Of a stretch of DNA of 6,413 nt, positions 1 through 6,196 are shown piece after piece. This DNA comes from Planctomycetaceae bacterium (GTDB taxonomy: Bacteria; Planctomycetota; Planctomycetia; Planctomycetales; Planctomycetaceae). Where the stretch lies: positions 1 to 6,413 of the forward strand of contig JALQWE010000223.1 of the NCBI GenBank assembly GCA_023258825.1, read 5' to 3'. A program made the translations under genes and the position numbers. The stretch's first letter is position 1, and every line of letters begins with the position of its first letter. The notes beneath the pieces are model-generated. The model had not been told where the DNA came from, searched no databases, and was given only the letters and a program-made list of their open reading frames with translations.

Positions 1-837
1 ATAGTCAGAGATGTTTCGCTCAGCTGGAATCTGTTCTATTCCGCCATGACAAAGATTCCAGCCGTTGTTGTGGCCTGGCGAGACCGTATGGAGAAATTTG
101 AGTTTTCGCGGTTTAACAAACCGGAAGAGAACACCCTCAAGTGGTCCTGTCCGACAGAATTGCTCCCCACACCGATCGCCACGGTCGCTGCGAAACCAAT
201 GGCGGCACCAATGCTGCGAATACCCCTGATTTCTCTGTGCCTGCTGATCGTGGCATGTGCCTGGGTCTTTCGAACTCGCGGGACTCGCCGCTGGGCCATT
301 TCAATGCCTCTTGTCTTGATGGCCGCAGTCAGTTGGAACGTTTCCACATTGTCGGTCCCCCATCCATGGAAGCCATTGCCCGAGTTGAGCACCGCCGAGT
401 CCGACTCCGCTTTTCAGTCACTGCTTCAGGGCATGTATCGCTCGCTGGATTTTGGCACAGAGGACCGCGTCTATGACGCGCTCGCAGCGTCCGTGGAGGG
501 AGAGTTGCTTGAGGACTTATACCTGCAACTTCTGGAGAGCCTGAGAGTGCGCGAACAGGGTGGCGCCGTTGCTCGCATTCGGGAAGTCAAGTCGGACGCG
601 GGCGAGGTGTTGCCTCGAACGCAGTCAACTGCAGATGTGGAGTGGCCCGGATTTCGGTATCGGGCGCGCTGGACCGTGGCCGGCACCGTCGAACATTGGG
701 GGCACATCCACGAACGCCAGAATCAATTCGATGCGGCCTTCACCATCGAGCCACGAAATGGTACCTGGAAGATCACCCGCATGGACATCCTCGGCCAGGA
801 ACAGAAGTCCGCAAAAACAAGTCTGCGGAAGTTCTGA
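1..837 (+). CDS. C-terminal part of a membrane-anchored hypothetical protein (5' end outside window)
   Basis: The frame is open from base 1 to the TGA at 835-837, so the gene probably starts upstream; the first in-window ATG (46) is not preceded by a ribosome binding site. Counting from that Met, the segment begins with a polar stretch (1-50). Two hydrophobic segments follow at about 57-75 and 84-104, joined by an Arg-rich loop, which suggests two membrane helices. A soluble domain of about 150 residues ends the protein. It contains an acidic helical part (about 117-170, with DFGTEDRVYDAL and EGELLEDLYLQ) and then a beta-rich part (about 175-250, with WTVAGTVEHWGHIHERQNQF and WKITRMDIL). I recall similar C-terminal domains in planctomycete and proteobacterial membrane proteins of unknown function, but I cannot name a characterised family. 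No catalytic motif is visible. The gene converges on the S4-domain gene, whose stop lies 105 nt further on. Real coding is likely; function is unknown. Confidence 0.72.
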   Translation: MVRDVSLSWNLFYSAMTKIPAVVVAWRDRMEKFEFSRFNKPEENTLKWSCPTELLPTPIATVAAKPMAAPMLRIPLISLCLLIVACAWVFRTRGTRRWAISMPLVLMAAVSWNVSTLSVPHPWKPLPELSTAESDSAFQSLLQGMYRSLDFGTEDRVYDALAASVEGELLEDLYLQLLESLRVREQGGAVARIREVKSDAGEVLPRTQSTADVEWPGFRYRARWTVAGTVEHWGHIHERQNQFDAAFTIEPRNGTWKITRMDILGQEQKSAKTSLRKF

Positions 838-942
838 AACAGTCCACGAAGACGCAGGCGGGAAAACGCAACCGCAGACCGCTGAGGCTTCTGGGCATTT
901 CGGAGTGACTGGGAGCCGTCCAGCGGCACAACCCGAGTTCGG

Positions 943-1188
943 TTATTGTTCCGGAGGAGTACTGTCCGGATCGTTCTCGATCACGTACGTCTCACCATGC
1001 ACTTCCACTGTATCACCGGCGCGCAGCTTTTTTCCTCGCCGCGTTTCAACTGCACCGTTGACGGTCACGGCCCCGGATTGAATCAATCGCTTGGCTTCAC
1101 CACCAGATGAGACGACCTGAGCCAGTTTCAGGAACTGATCCAGTTCAATGAATTCCTGAGGATGACGGATTTCTTCCTGCTCAGACAT
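943..1188 (-). CDS. S4-domain RNA-binding protein (YbcJ/RlbA-like)
   Basis: This 81-residue protein is nearly all one S4 domain (about residues 14-72). The pattern is clear: an N-terminal helix with LDQFLKLAQ, then GGEAKRLIQSGAVTVNGAVE, the basic turn TRRGKKLRAGD, and a closing strand VEVHGETYVI. S4 domains bind structured RNA, commonly rRNA or tRNA. Stand-alone forms of this length (E. coli YbcJ, B. subtilis YaaA/RlbA) are cytoplasmic and probably work in ribosome assembly or RNA quality control; that role is inferred from the family. The tail (residues 72-81) is acidic and Pro-rich. The ATG at 1188 is preceded by a weak purine-rich AGGTTGG, giving acceptable spacing. The gene lies 202 nt downstream of dus on the same strand, so read-through from dus is possible but not shown. 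Its 3' end faces the converging membrane protein gene. Confidence 0.9.
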   Translation of the reverse strand: MSEQEEIRHPQEFIELDQFLKLAQVVSSGGEAKRLIQSGAVTVNGAVETRRGKKLRAGDTVEVHGETYVIENDPDSTPPEQ

Positions 1189-1252
1189 GAACCAACCTGC
1201 TTTTCACCGGGAACGGACAACCTACGGGCCTGAAGGAAGGGCCATCTGTCCT

Positions 1253-1270
1253 TGCGGCAGATCAGCCGCA
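1253..1270. other. Small GC-rich hairpin between dus and the S4 gene
   Basis: TGCGGC (1253-1258) and GCCGCA (1265-1270) form a perfect 6-bp stem around a 6-nt loop. It lies between the dus stop and the S4 start. On the minus strand no T-run follows, so it is not a standard intrinsic terminator. It might be a processing or attenuating structure, or chance. The rest of the 202-nt gap (1189-1390) shows no gene and no clear promoter; a TTGACT on the minus strand just upstream of the hairpin lacks a good -10 partner. Confidence 0.25.
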
Positions 1271-1390
1271 GTCAAAGCCCAGCGACACCGCGAGAGGAAA
1301 GCGTACGGCGACGCGTCAGAAAATGCACGGCGCTGACCGCTGGAATTCCGGGATTGGCAAAACCGACGACCTGCAACATTCAGCCTCAGG

Positions 1391-2596
1391 CTACCATTGA
1401 GCCACTGGACCGCGCGGAACCGCGACCTCCACGTCCGAGAGAACTCCGGTGCGATTGCCATCGACGGGGCCCTCTTCCCGAATTTGTGCCATCAGTGCCG
1501 TCATTTCTTCCAGTGTACAAACGGATTGAAATTCGCCGCGCAGCTTTTTGCGAACCCGCATGCCTTTGAGGTACCAGTGGGCCATTTTGCGAAACAGCAC
1601 GAGGCCTCGTTCGCAACCAAATCGCTCTTCAAGGAACGAATACTGGTACAGCATCAGCGACAATCGCTCGTCAAATGTGCCCGCAGGTGCATAGTGGCCT
1701 GTCGCTTCCCATTCTGCCAGTTGTCGAAATATCCACGGATTGGCCAGAGCAGCGCGGCCGATCGAGACCGCATGACATCCGGTTTCCTGAATCATTCGAG
1801 CCGCATCAGCGACCGAGCGCACGTCGCCATTGCCGACGATCGGAATCCGTTCGACAGCCTCCACCACCGCTCGAATCCCGGGAAGTGAGACGGAACCGCT
1901 GAATCCCTGCTCACGCGTTCGACCATGGATGGCCACCGCAGCGACTCCGATTTTTTCGAATTCTCGCGCGAAAAACGGCGCAGTCAGCGTGGATGCATCC
2001 CAGCCCAGACGCATCTTGACCGTGACGGGCACAGACACGGCTTCCACCACTGTTTGCGCCAGGTGCAGAGTGCTTGAGGTGTTGCACATCATTCCCGCCC
2101 CGGCACCGGCACCAGCAATCCGATTGACCGGACAGCCCATATTGATGTCGATTGTGTCCACACCCAGTTCTACCAGAAATCGGGCCGCGTCAGCCATGAT
2201 CTCTGGCTCACTGCCAAAAATCTGCACCGCGAACGGGCGATCCTCCGGATGCGTTTCGACCATCTGCAGAGTGCGTTCGTTACGAGTCAGTAAAGCACGA
2301 GCATTCACGAGGTCGGTTGTGGCCAGCCCCACTCCGCCAAGGCGTCGCACAATTCGGCGAAAAGGCAGCGTCGTATACCCGGCCAGCGGCGACAGCAGAT
2401 AACGTGACTGCAGTGGCAAGGCCCCGTAAAATACAGGCCCACGAAACTCAGGACGCGGGACACTCGTCGCCAAACTTGCAGGCGATACAGTGCCCACCGC
2501 GTCTGCTCGAAACACATCCGGGATTGCATTACGAATGACAATGGCTCCTGAAGAGCTCGCGTGTACGCGTTGAATCTGTCGCTGGCTCGTCTGCAT
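1391..2596 (-). CDS. dusB: tRNA-dihydrouridine synthase (DusB/NifR3 type)
   Basis: This FMN enzyme reduces specific uridines of tRNA to dihydrouridine with NAD(P)H in the cytoplasm. The TIM-barrel signatures are in order: LLSPLAGYTTLPFRR (67-81), VQIFGSEP (124-131), DINMGCPV with presumed catalytic Cys155, TVKMRLGWD with Lys194, AIHGRT with His224, the FMN-phosphate motif NGDV (256-259) and IGRAALANPWIF (279-290). The C-terminal helical part (about 308-375) includes RKMAHWYLKG, as expected for the tRNA-binding domain. DINMGCP and the general layout fit the DusB/TIGR00737 group best. At 401 residues it is longer than the usual 310-350. The extra is an N-terminal stretch of about 55 residues with no Dus motif, plus a short tail after 375. 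The ATG at 2596 has no visible Shine-Dalgarno; GTG codons at 2515 or 2497 would give a more typical length, so the start is uncertain. The active-site loop has an unusual alternating Gly-Ala run (residues 162-168). Confidence 0.94.
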   Translation of the reverse strand: MQTSQRQIQRVHASSSGAIVIRNAIPDVFRADAVGTVSPASLATSVPRPEFRGPVFYGALPLQSRYLLSPLAGYTTLPFRRIVRRLGGVGLATTDLVNARALLTRNERTLQMVETHPEDRPFAVQIFGSEPEIMADAARFLVELGVDTIDINMGCPVNRIAGAGAGAGMMCNTSSTLHLAQTVVEAVSVPVTVKMRLGWDASTLTAPFFAREFEKIGVAAVAIHGRTREQGFSGSVSLPGIRAVVEAVERIPIVGNGDVRSVADAARMIQETGCHAVSIGRAALANPWIFRQLAEWEATGHYAPAGTFDERLSLMLYQYSFLEERFGCERGLVLFRKMAHWYLKGMRVRKKLRGEFQSVCTLEEMTALMAQIREEGPVDGNRTGVLSDVEVAVPRGPVAQW

Positions 2597-2630
2597 AAAG
2601 GCAGGCGGCCATCGATCGAAGGAAAGTGGC

Positions 2631-2645
2631 CTGCGAGTTTCGCAG
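2631..2645 (-). other. Hairpin in the presumed dus leader
   Basis: CTGCGA (2631-2636) pairs perfectly with TCGCAG (2640-2645) around a 3-nt loop. It would lie 35-50 nt upstream of the dus ATG in the leader RNA. It could shape the transcript's 5' end or be incidental. Confidence 0.25.
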
Positions 2646-2664
2646 TCTAAAGGGCGATGATGCG

Positions 2665-2693
2665 ATTTTCATCCGGAATTCCGGACTTCTCAA
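2665..2693 (-). promoter_or_regulatory. Candidate dus promoter with a palindrome in the spacer
   Basis: Read on the minus strand, TTGAGA (2693-2688) is a 5/6 match to the sigma-70 -35 box. Exactly 17 nt later comes GAAAAT (2670-2665), a 4/6 match to the -10 box. Transcription would begin near 2658, leaving a leader of about 62 nt before the dus ATG. Nearly the whole spacer is the perfect palindrome TCCGGAATTCCGGA (2672-2685), a position where a dimeric regulator could block RNA polymerase. Planctomycete promoters are poorly known and the -10 match is modest, so this is a candidate only. Confidence 0.3.
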
Positions 2694-2852
2694 TTCGGCA
2701 GTGAAACTCTTACGTGATTTGCGGTTGCCGCCCTGCACCGGTCCAGAGAAACGACAGCTCTCAATGGACTTTTTCGCGGGTGACAAGCAGCCGGCTCTGT
2801 TCAGTTTTCAGGACATTTGAACTTCGTTGAGTCGTCCGGCTGCGACATAAGG

Positions 2853-2875
2853 CAGGAAAAATCAATCAGGAAAAA
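2853..2875. repeat. Two direct copies of CAGGAAAAA, 14 nt apart
   Basis: The 9-mer CAGGAAAAA occurs at 2853-2861 and again at 2867-2875, with a start-to-start distance of 14 nt. The pair sits about 140-160 nt upstream of the HNH start. It might be a tandem binding site or an A-rich upstream element. Chance in A-rich intergenic DNA is also reasonable. Confidence 0.3.
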
Positions 2876-3004
2876 CGACGGACGAGGCTGATTTTCTGGT
2901 TGTTGATTAGCGTTTCTGTGGGAACTCTGCGTATCCTGCGATGAAAGGCCGGTGATTTTCCGTGCCTGCTCGTTTTTCAGATGACAGAGTCAGCTACGAT
3001 CTGC

Positions 3005-3010
3005 AGGAGA
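3005..3010 (+). promoter_or_regulatory. Ribosome binding site that fixes the HNH start
   Basis: AGGAGA lies 5-6 nt upstream of the ATG at 3016, a near-perfect Shine-Dalgarno site. The alternative in-frame GTG at 2962 has no such site. The protein beginning at 3016 starts MALSVLERPTLVLNRNWQP, which is where the family resemblance begins. Confidence 0.75.
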
Positions 3011-3015
3011 CTGCG

Positions 3016-3615
3016 ATGGCCCTTTCTGTTCTGGAACGTCCCACCCTTGTGCTCAACCGTAACTGGCAGCCCATTGCGGTCTCCACGGTCTCACGGGCAC
3101 TGGTTAAGGTCTGGAACCAATCCGCCAGGATTGTCGACCCTGCAGATTTCCAGCTTTATTCCTGGGAAGACTGGTCTCAACTGCAGCCAGCAGACGGAGA
3201 CCCGGTCATCGCAACGCAGTGGATGAGCCTGCGAGTTCCTGAGGTGATCACCCTCACTCGCTACGATCGCTTGCCAATCCGGATTGTGGCCTTCAGTCGG
3301 CGTAACGTTTTCAAGCGGGACGGATTTACCTGTCAGTACTGCGGCTGTCGCCCCGGCAGTGAAGAATTGACGATTGATCACATCCTGCCCCGATCACGCG
3401 GTGGAATTTCCTGTTGGACCAATTGTGTGCTGGCCTGCATTGACTGCAACACTCGCAAGGCTAATCGAACCCCGGAACAGGCCGGCATGCCCCTGCGGCA
3501 GCAACCGCTACGCCCGATCTGGAATCCGCTCTACGCACCCCATGGTGTGCGAATCGAAAGCTGGTCGAAATTCGTCAGCGAAGCGTACTGGAACGTCGAA
3601 CTGGAAGAGCACTAG
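3016..3615 (+). CDS. HNH endonuclease-family protein
   Basis: This 199-residue protein carries a complete HNH nuclease fold in its second half. It has a CQYC zinc knuckle (106-109), then TIDHILPRSRGG with the metal-binding Asp121-His122, Asn136 in WTNCVLAC, and the second knuckle CIDC (141-144). CNTRKANRTPEQAGM (144-158) closes the motif. Such domains cut or nick DNA with a divalent metal held by the His/Asn residues, while the four Cys hold a structural zinc. The N-terminal part (1-95, with LVLNRNWQPIAV and PEVITLTRYDRLP) is typical of a widespread stand-alone family in planctomycetes, cyanobacteria and myxobacteria. Its biological role is, to my knowledge, not established. No methylase, restriction partner, intron or phage gene lies beside it, so a restriction or homing role is unsupported; DNA repair is a guess. 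The start at 3016 is chosen for its ribosome binding site. It is probably transcribed alone. Confidence 0.92.
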   Translation: MALSVLERPTLVLNRNWQPIAVSTVSRALVKVWNQSARIVDPADFQLYSWEDWSQLQPADGDPVIATQWMSLRVPEVITLTRYDRLPIRIVAFSRRNVFKRDGFTCQYCGCRPGSEELTIDHILPRSRGGISCWTNCVLACIDCNTRKANRTPEQAGMPLRQQPLRPIWNPLYAPHGVRIESWSKFVSEAYWNVELEEH

Positions 3616-3653
3616 CGGAGTAGTACAGTGGGTGAATCCCGCTCCAGAAGTTA

Positions 3654-3665
3654 CACCGTACGGTG
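3654..3665. other. Perfect 12-bp palindrome between the HNH gene and nagB
   Basis: CACCGTACGGTG is fully self-complementary, and one further pair (3652/3667) forms after a mismatch. It lies 39 nt after the HNH stop and about 200 nt before nagB. It could be an operator half of a dispersed site or part of a weak 3' hairpin, but it has no T-run and no second copy nearby. The rest of the 247-nt gap (3616-3862) shows no gene; TACAGTG (3624-3630) and CACTGTA (3710-3716) form a distant 7-bp inverted repeat. Confidence 0.3.
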
Positions 3666-3783
3666 AACTGAAGATGTGCTCGTTCCCGTCGACTGCTGGT
3701 TCTCCGGTACACTGTAGAATGTGACGCACCACGGTTTTGTTCCGTCGTTGGGAATTCGTCGGAATTTTCCTGCCGGCGCACGC

Positions 3784-3811
3784 ATGACAGCCGTGGGTTG
3801 CTGGTTACACT
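3784..3811 (+). promoter_or_regulatory. Candidate nagB promoter
   Basis: ATGACA (3784-3789) and TACACT (3806-3811) are separated by 16 nt and resemble sigma-70 -35 and -10 boxes. Transcription would start near 3818, leaving a leader of about 45 nt. A TTGACA at 3820-3825 is a better -35 word but has no -10 at a proper distance. No strong Shine-Dalgarno precedes the ATG at 3863. Confidence 0.3.
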
Positions 3812-3862
3812 ATGGCTCCTTGACATCACCCTCCACGGACTCTTCACGGATCTCCACTGACC

Positions 3863-5800
3863 ATGACTGCACGGCAGGATTCCCGCCAGATTGAACGCAT
3901 TCGTTGCTCCATCCTCTCAAATTCCCGCGAAGCTGCGCGCCGGGTTGCCGGGGAAATCGCAACCTTGATCCGGATTCGTCAGGCTGAGGGGCGGACTTGC
4001 GTGCTCGGGCTGGCCACAGGGTCCACGCCCACCGGCATCTACGCCGAATTGATCCGACTGCATCGCGAAGAAGGCCTGTCCTTTCGCAACGTGGTGACGT
4101 TCAATCTCGACGAATACTATCCGATGCAGCCAGAGGATGTCCAAAGCTACGTACGGTTCATGAAGGAGCATCTGTTCGATCACATTGACATCTCTCCGGA
4201 GAACGCCAACGTGCCCGATGGCACAATCCCGATGGAAAGTGTCAACGACTACTGCCGCGATTACGAAGCAAGGATCGCGGCTCTGGGAGGCATCGACATC
4301 CAGATTCTTGGCATTGGTCGCACAGGTCACATCGGATTCAACGAGCCCGGGTCAGACCTGACAAGCCGGACTCGCATGATCACCCTCGACACCGTCACTC
4401 GTGTCGATGCCGCCAGTGACTTCTTCGGTACGGAAAACGTCCCTCGTCGTGCCATCACCATGGGCGTTGGCACCATCCTCGAGGCCCGCAAAATCTTTAT
4501 TCTTGCCTTCGGAGAAAATAAGGCGACGATCGTCGCCAAAACGGTCGAAGGCGAAATGACCTCCACCATCCCGGCCACTTATCTGCAGCGTCATCCAAAC
4601 ACCGAATTCCTGATGGATACAGCGGCCGCTGCCAACCTCACTCGTGTTCGCTCCCCATGGCTCGTCACCGAAGTGGCCTGGGATCCTTTGTTGATCCGTC
4701 GAGCTGTGATCTGGCTGTCAGAAAAGGAAGGTAAGGCCATCCTCAAGCTGACTGACTCTGACTACAACGAAGGCGGCCTTCAGGACCTCCTCGCAGAACA
4801 TGGTTCCGCTTACGAAATTAATCTCAAAGTCTTTCGTCATCTTCAGGGCACGATCATCGGCTGGCCCGGCGGAAAACCTGACTCCAGGAAAAGCCCGGGA
4901 GACCGACCGCAGCCGTTCGACCATATCTTTCCCAAAAGAGTCCTGTGCTTTTCACCCCACCCGGATGACGATGTCATTTCGATGGGTGGCACACTGATTC
5001 GGCTCGCCGATCAGGGACACGACGTGCATGTGGCCTATCAGACGTCCGGAAACATCGCCGTCTTCGATGACGACACTCTCCGCTTCACCGAATTCGTCTC
5101 GGATTACTGTGCAGCCTTCGGACTGCTGTCGGACAGAATTCGGGAACTCGAAGACCACGTGGAAGAGTTTCTGCGTCGCAAGCTTCCGGGACAGGTGGAC
5201 AGCCCTCAGGTGCAGATGATCAAAGGGCTGATTCGTAAAGGAGAAGCCGTCGCCGGAGCACGCTGCTGCGGAATTCCGGCGTCTAATCTCAGCTTCCTCA
5301 ATATGCCATTTTACGAAACGGGCGGCGTCAAGAAGAAACCGCTCGGAGATGCAGATATTCAGATCATCACGGACCTGCTGCGACGCCTCAAGCCTCACCA
5401 GATTTACGCCGCAGGAGATCTCACCGATCCGCACGGAACTCACCGAACCTGCCTCAAAGCCATCATCCTCGCATGCGATAAGTGCCGCCACGATGACTGG
5501 TTCCGCGAATCTGAAGTCTGGCTGTACCGCGGAGCATGGCAGGAGTGGCCTGTACATCAGATCGAAATGGCCGTTCCGCTCAGCCCCGAAGAAGTGCGGC
5601 AGAAACGTGACGCCATCTTCAAGCACCAGTCCCAGAAAGACCGCGCTCTCTTCCCGGGATCCGACGCACGCGAATTCTGGCAACGCGCAGAAGCCCGAAA
5701 CGCCGCAACCGCCGCCAAATACGACAAACTCGGACTCGCAGAATACGAAGCCATCGAAGGCTTCGTCCGCTGGGACGGCATCTGGGGCCTGAACGACTAA
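3863..5800 (+). CDS. nagB: Glucosamine-6-phosphate deaminase fused to a PIG-L/LmbE deacetylase domain
   Basis: This 645-residue cytoplasmic protein has two enzyme domains. Residues about 12-265 match NagB, which converts glucosamine 6-phosphate to fructose 6-phosphate and ammonia. Visible motifs are the phosphate loop ATGSTPTG (51-58), FNLDEY with Asp83 (E. coli Asp72), GIGRTGHIGFNEPGS with His156 and Glu161 (E. coli His143 and Glu148) and MGVGTILEA (200-208). The E. coli Asp141 position, normally NDGH, is RTGH here. I recall the same change in Bacteroidetes-type fusions, so it may mark a subfamily. After a bridging region (266-355), residues about 357-545 are a PIG-L/LmbE zinc deacetylase. 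It has SPHPDDD (His366, Asp368 as likely base, Asp369 zinc) and DPHGTH (524/527 as zinc ligands). That family removes acetyl from N-acetylglucosamine groups, so the fusion may combine deacetylation and deamination; this is inference. The C-terminal 100 residues are helical and charged. A strong terminator follows immediately. Confidence 0.94.
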   Translation: MTARQDSRQIERIRCSILSNSREAARRVAGEIATLIRIRQAEGRTCVLGLATGSTPTGIYAELIRLHREEGLSFRNVVTFNLDEYYPMQPEDVQSYVRFMKEHLFDHIDISPENANVPDGTIPMESVNDYCRDYEARIAALGGIDIQILGIGRTGHIGFNEPGSDLTSRTRMITLDTVTRVDAASDFFGTENVPRRAITMGVGTILEARKIFILAFGENKATIVAKTVEGEMTSTIPATYLQRHPNTEFLMDTAAAANLTRVRSPWLVTEVAWDPLLIRRAVIWLSEKEGKAILKLTDSDYNEGGLQDLLAEHGSAYEINLKVFRHLQGTIIGWPGGKPDSRKSPGDRPQPFDHIFPKRVLCFSPHPDDDVISMGGTLIRLADQGHDVHVAYQTSGNIAVFDDDTLRFTEFVSDYCAAFGLLSDRIRELEDHVEEFLRRKLPGQVDSPQVQMIKGLIRKGEAVAGARCCGIPASNLSFLNMPFYETGGVKKKPLGDADIQIITDLLRRLKPHQIYAAGDLTDPHGTHRTCLKAIILACDKCRHDDWFRESEVWLYRGAWQEWPVHQIEMAVPLSPEEVRQKRDAIFKHQSQKDRALFPGSDAREFWQRAEARNAATAAKYDKLGLAEYEAIEGFVRWDGIWGLND

Positions 5801-5808
5801 AGCAGGCA

Positions 5809-5840
5809 AAGAATCCCCACTCCTGTGGGGATTCTTATTT
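5809..5840 (+). terminator. Intrinsic terminator after nagB
   Basis: A perfect 12-bp inverted repeat (5809-5820 with 5825-5836) closes a 4-nt TCCT loop. The T-rich ATTCTTATTT completes it. The hairpin begins 8 nt after the nagB stop, so it ends that transcript. The minus strand is also T-rich after the stem (TTCTTTG), so weak action in the other direction is possible against transcription from the right-edge gene. Confidence 0.92.
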
Positions 5841-6196
5841 CGCGCGTCCACTCAGGTACCATGCACCTGCGCACTTTGCAATTTACCAAAACGGGTCTCC
5901 CTTACACAGATGAGATACCGCATCCCCGTCCCGAAATTGACAGCTCACCCTGAGCCTCAATCAGTGATCCGGGACATGTTTCCTGCGGGATTCCGGACTG
6001 CATCCTCGCCCGCCGTGATAAGACGGATAAACTGCGAGGTCAACCTTGCGTCGCAGGGGTCGAAGATGAATGGACGTTCAGCGTGCACAACACCCAACAA
6101 TCCACAGCGACAACAACCACGCTTCAAGCGAAAGTGGTTTGCAAAGGCATGCTGTAGGATCGGTCGCAGGAAAATCGAAACCGCTGAGCTCAGGCC
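5841..6196. other. Non-coding region between nagB terminator and transposase fragment
   Basis: About 356 nt show no convincing gene or tRNA. A plus-strand frame from 5910 to 6200 (96 codons) has no ribosome binding site, is rich in Arg, Pro and Cys without any motif, and overlaps the stop of the better-supported minus-strand gene. Minor inverted repeats are present: AACCAC/GTGGTT (6115-6120 with 6134-6139) enclosing GCTTCAAGC, and CAGGT/ACCTG near 5853-5870. These could be remnants of a mobile-element end, but no duplicated target or clear terminal repeat is visible. Confidence 0.55.

Larger units (their letters stand above)
2597..3015. other. Divergent intergenic region between dus and the HNH gene
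   Basis: About 420 nt carry no gene I believe in. A plus-strand frame at 2626-2820 (64 codons) has no ribosome binding site, no recognisable motif and an unlikely composition. The region should hold the promoters of both divergent genes. Visible structure includes a perfect hairpin at 2631-2645, a 14-bp palindrome at 2672-2685 inside a candidate dus promoter, an 8-bp inverted repeat (2787-2794 with 2836-2843) and a repeated 9-mer at 2853-2875. I found no convincing -35/-10 pair for the HNH gene. Confidence 0.6.

Noticed and set aside
560..1081. Plus-strand frame of 173 codons spanning the end of the first gene and part of the S4 gene
   Set aside because: It crosses two better-supported genes in other frames and shows no motif or ribosome binding site.
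1830..2402. Plus-strand frame of 190 codons across dus
   Set aside because: It is antisense to the well-supported Dus motifs, with a Ser/Arg/Thr/Pro-rich composition and no domain.
2626..2820. Plus-strand frame of 64 codons in the dus/HNH intergenic region
   Set aside because: It has no ribosome binding site or family resemblance, and it would cover the likely dus promoter.
2962..3015. Upstream GTG start for the HNH gene, adding 18 residues
   Set aside because: The ATG at 3016 has a near-perfect AGGAGA at correct spacing, and family similarity starts there.
3820..3825. TTGACA as the -35 box of nagB
   Set aside because: No A/T-rich -10 hexamer lies 16-18 nt downstream, and it would leave almost no leader.
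4952..5851. Long minus-strand frame (299 codons) opposite the PIG-L half of nagB
   Set aside because: It lies antisense to a gene with clear catalytic motifs, has no recognisable domain, and arises from the codon bias of the real gene.
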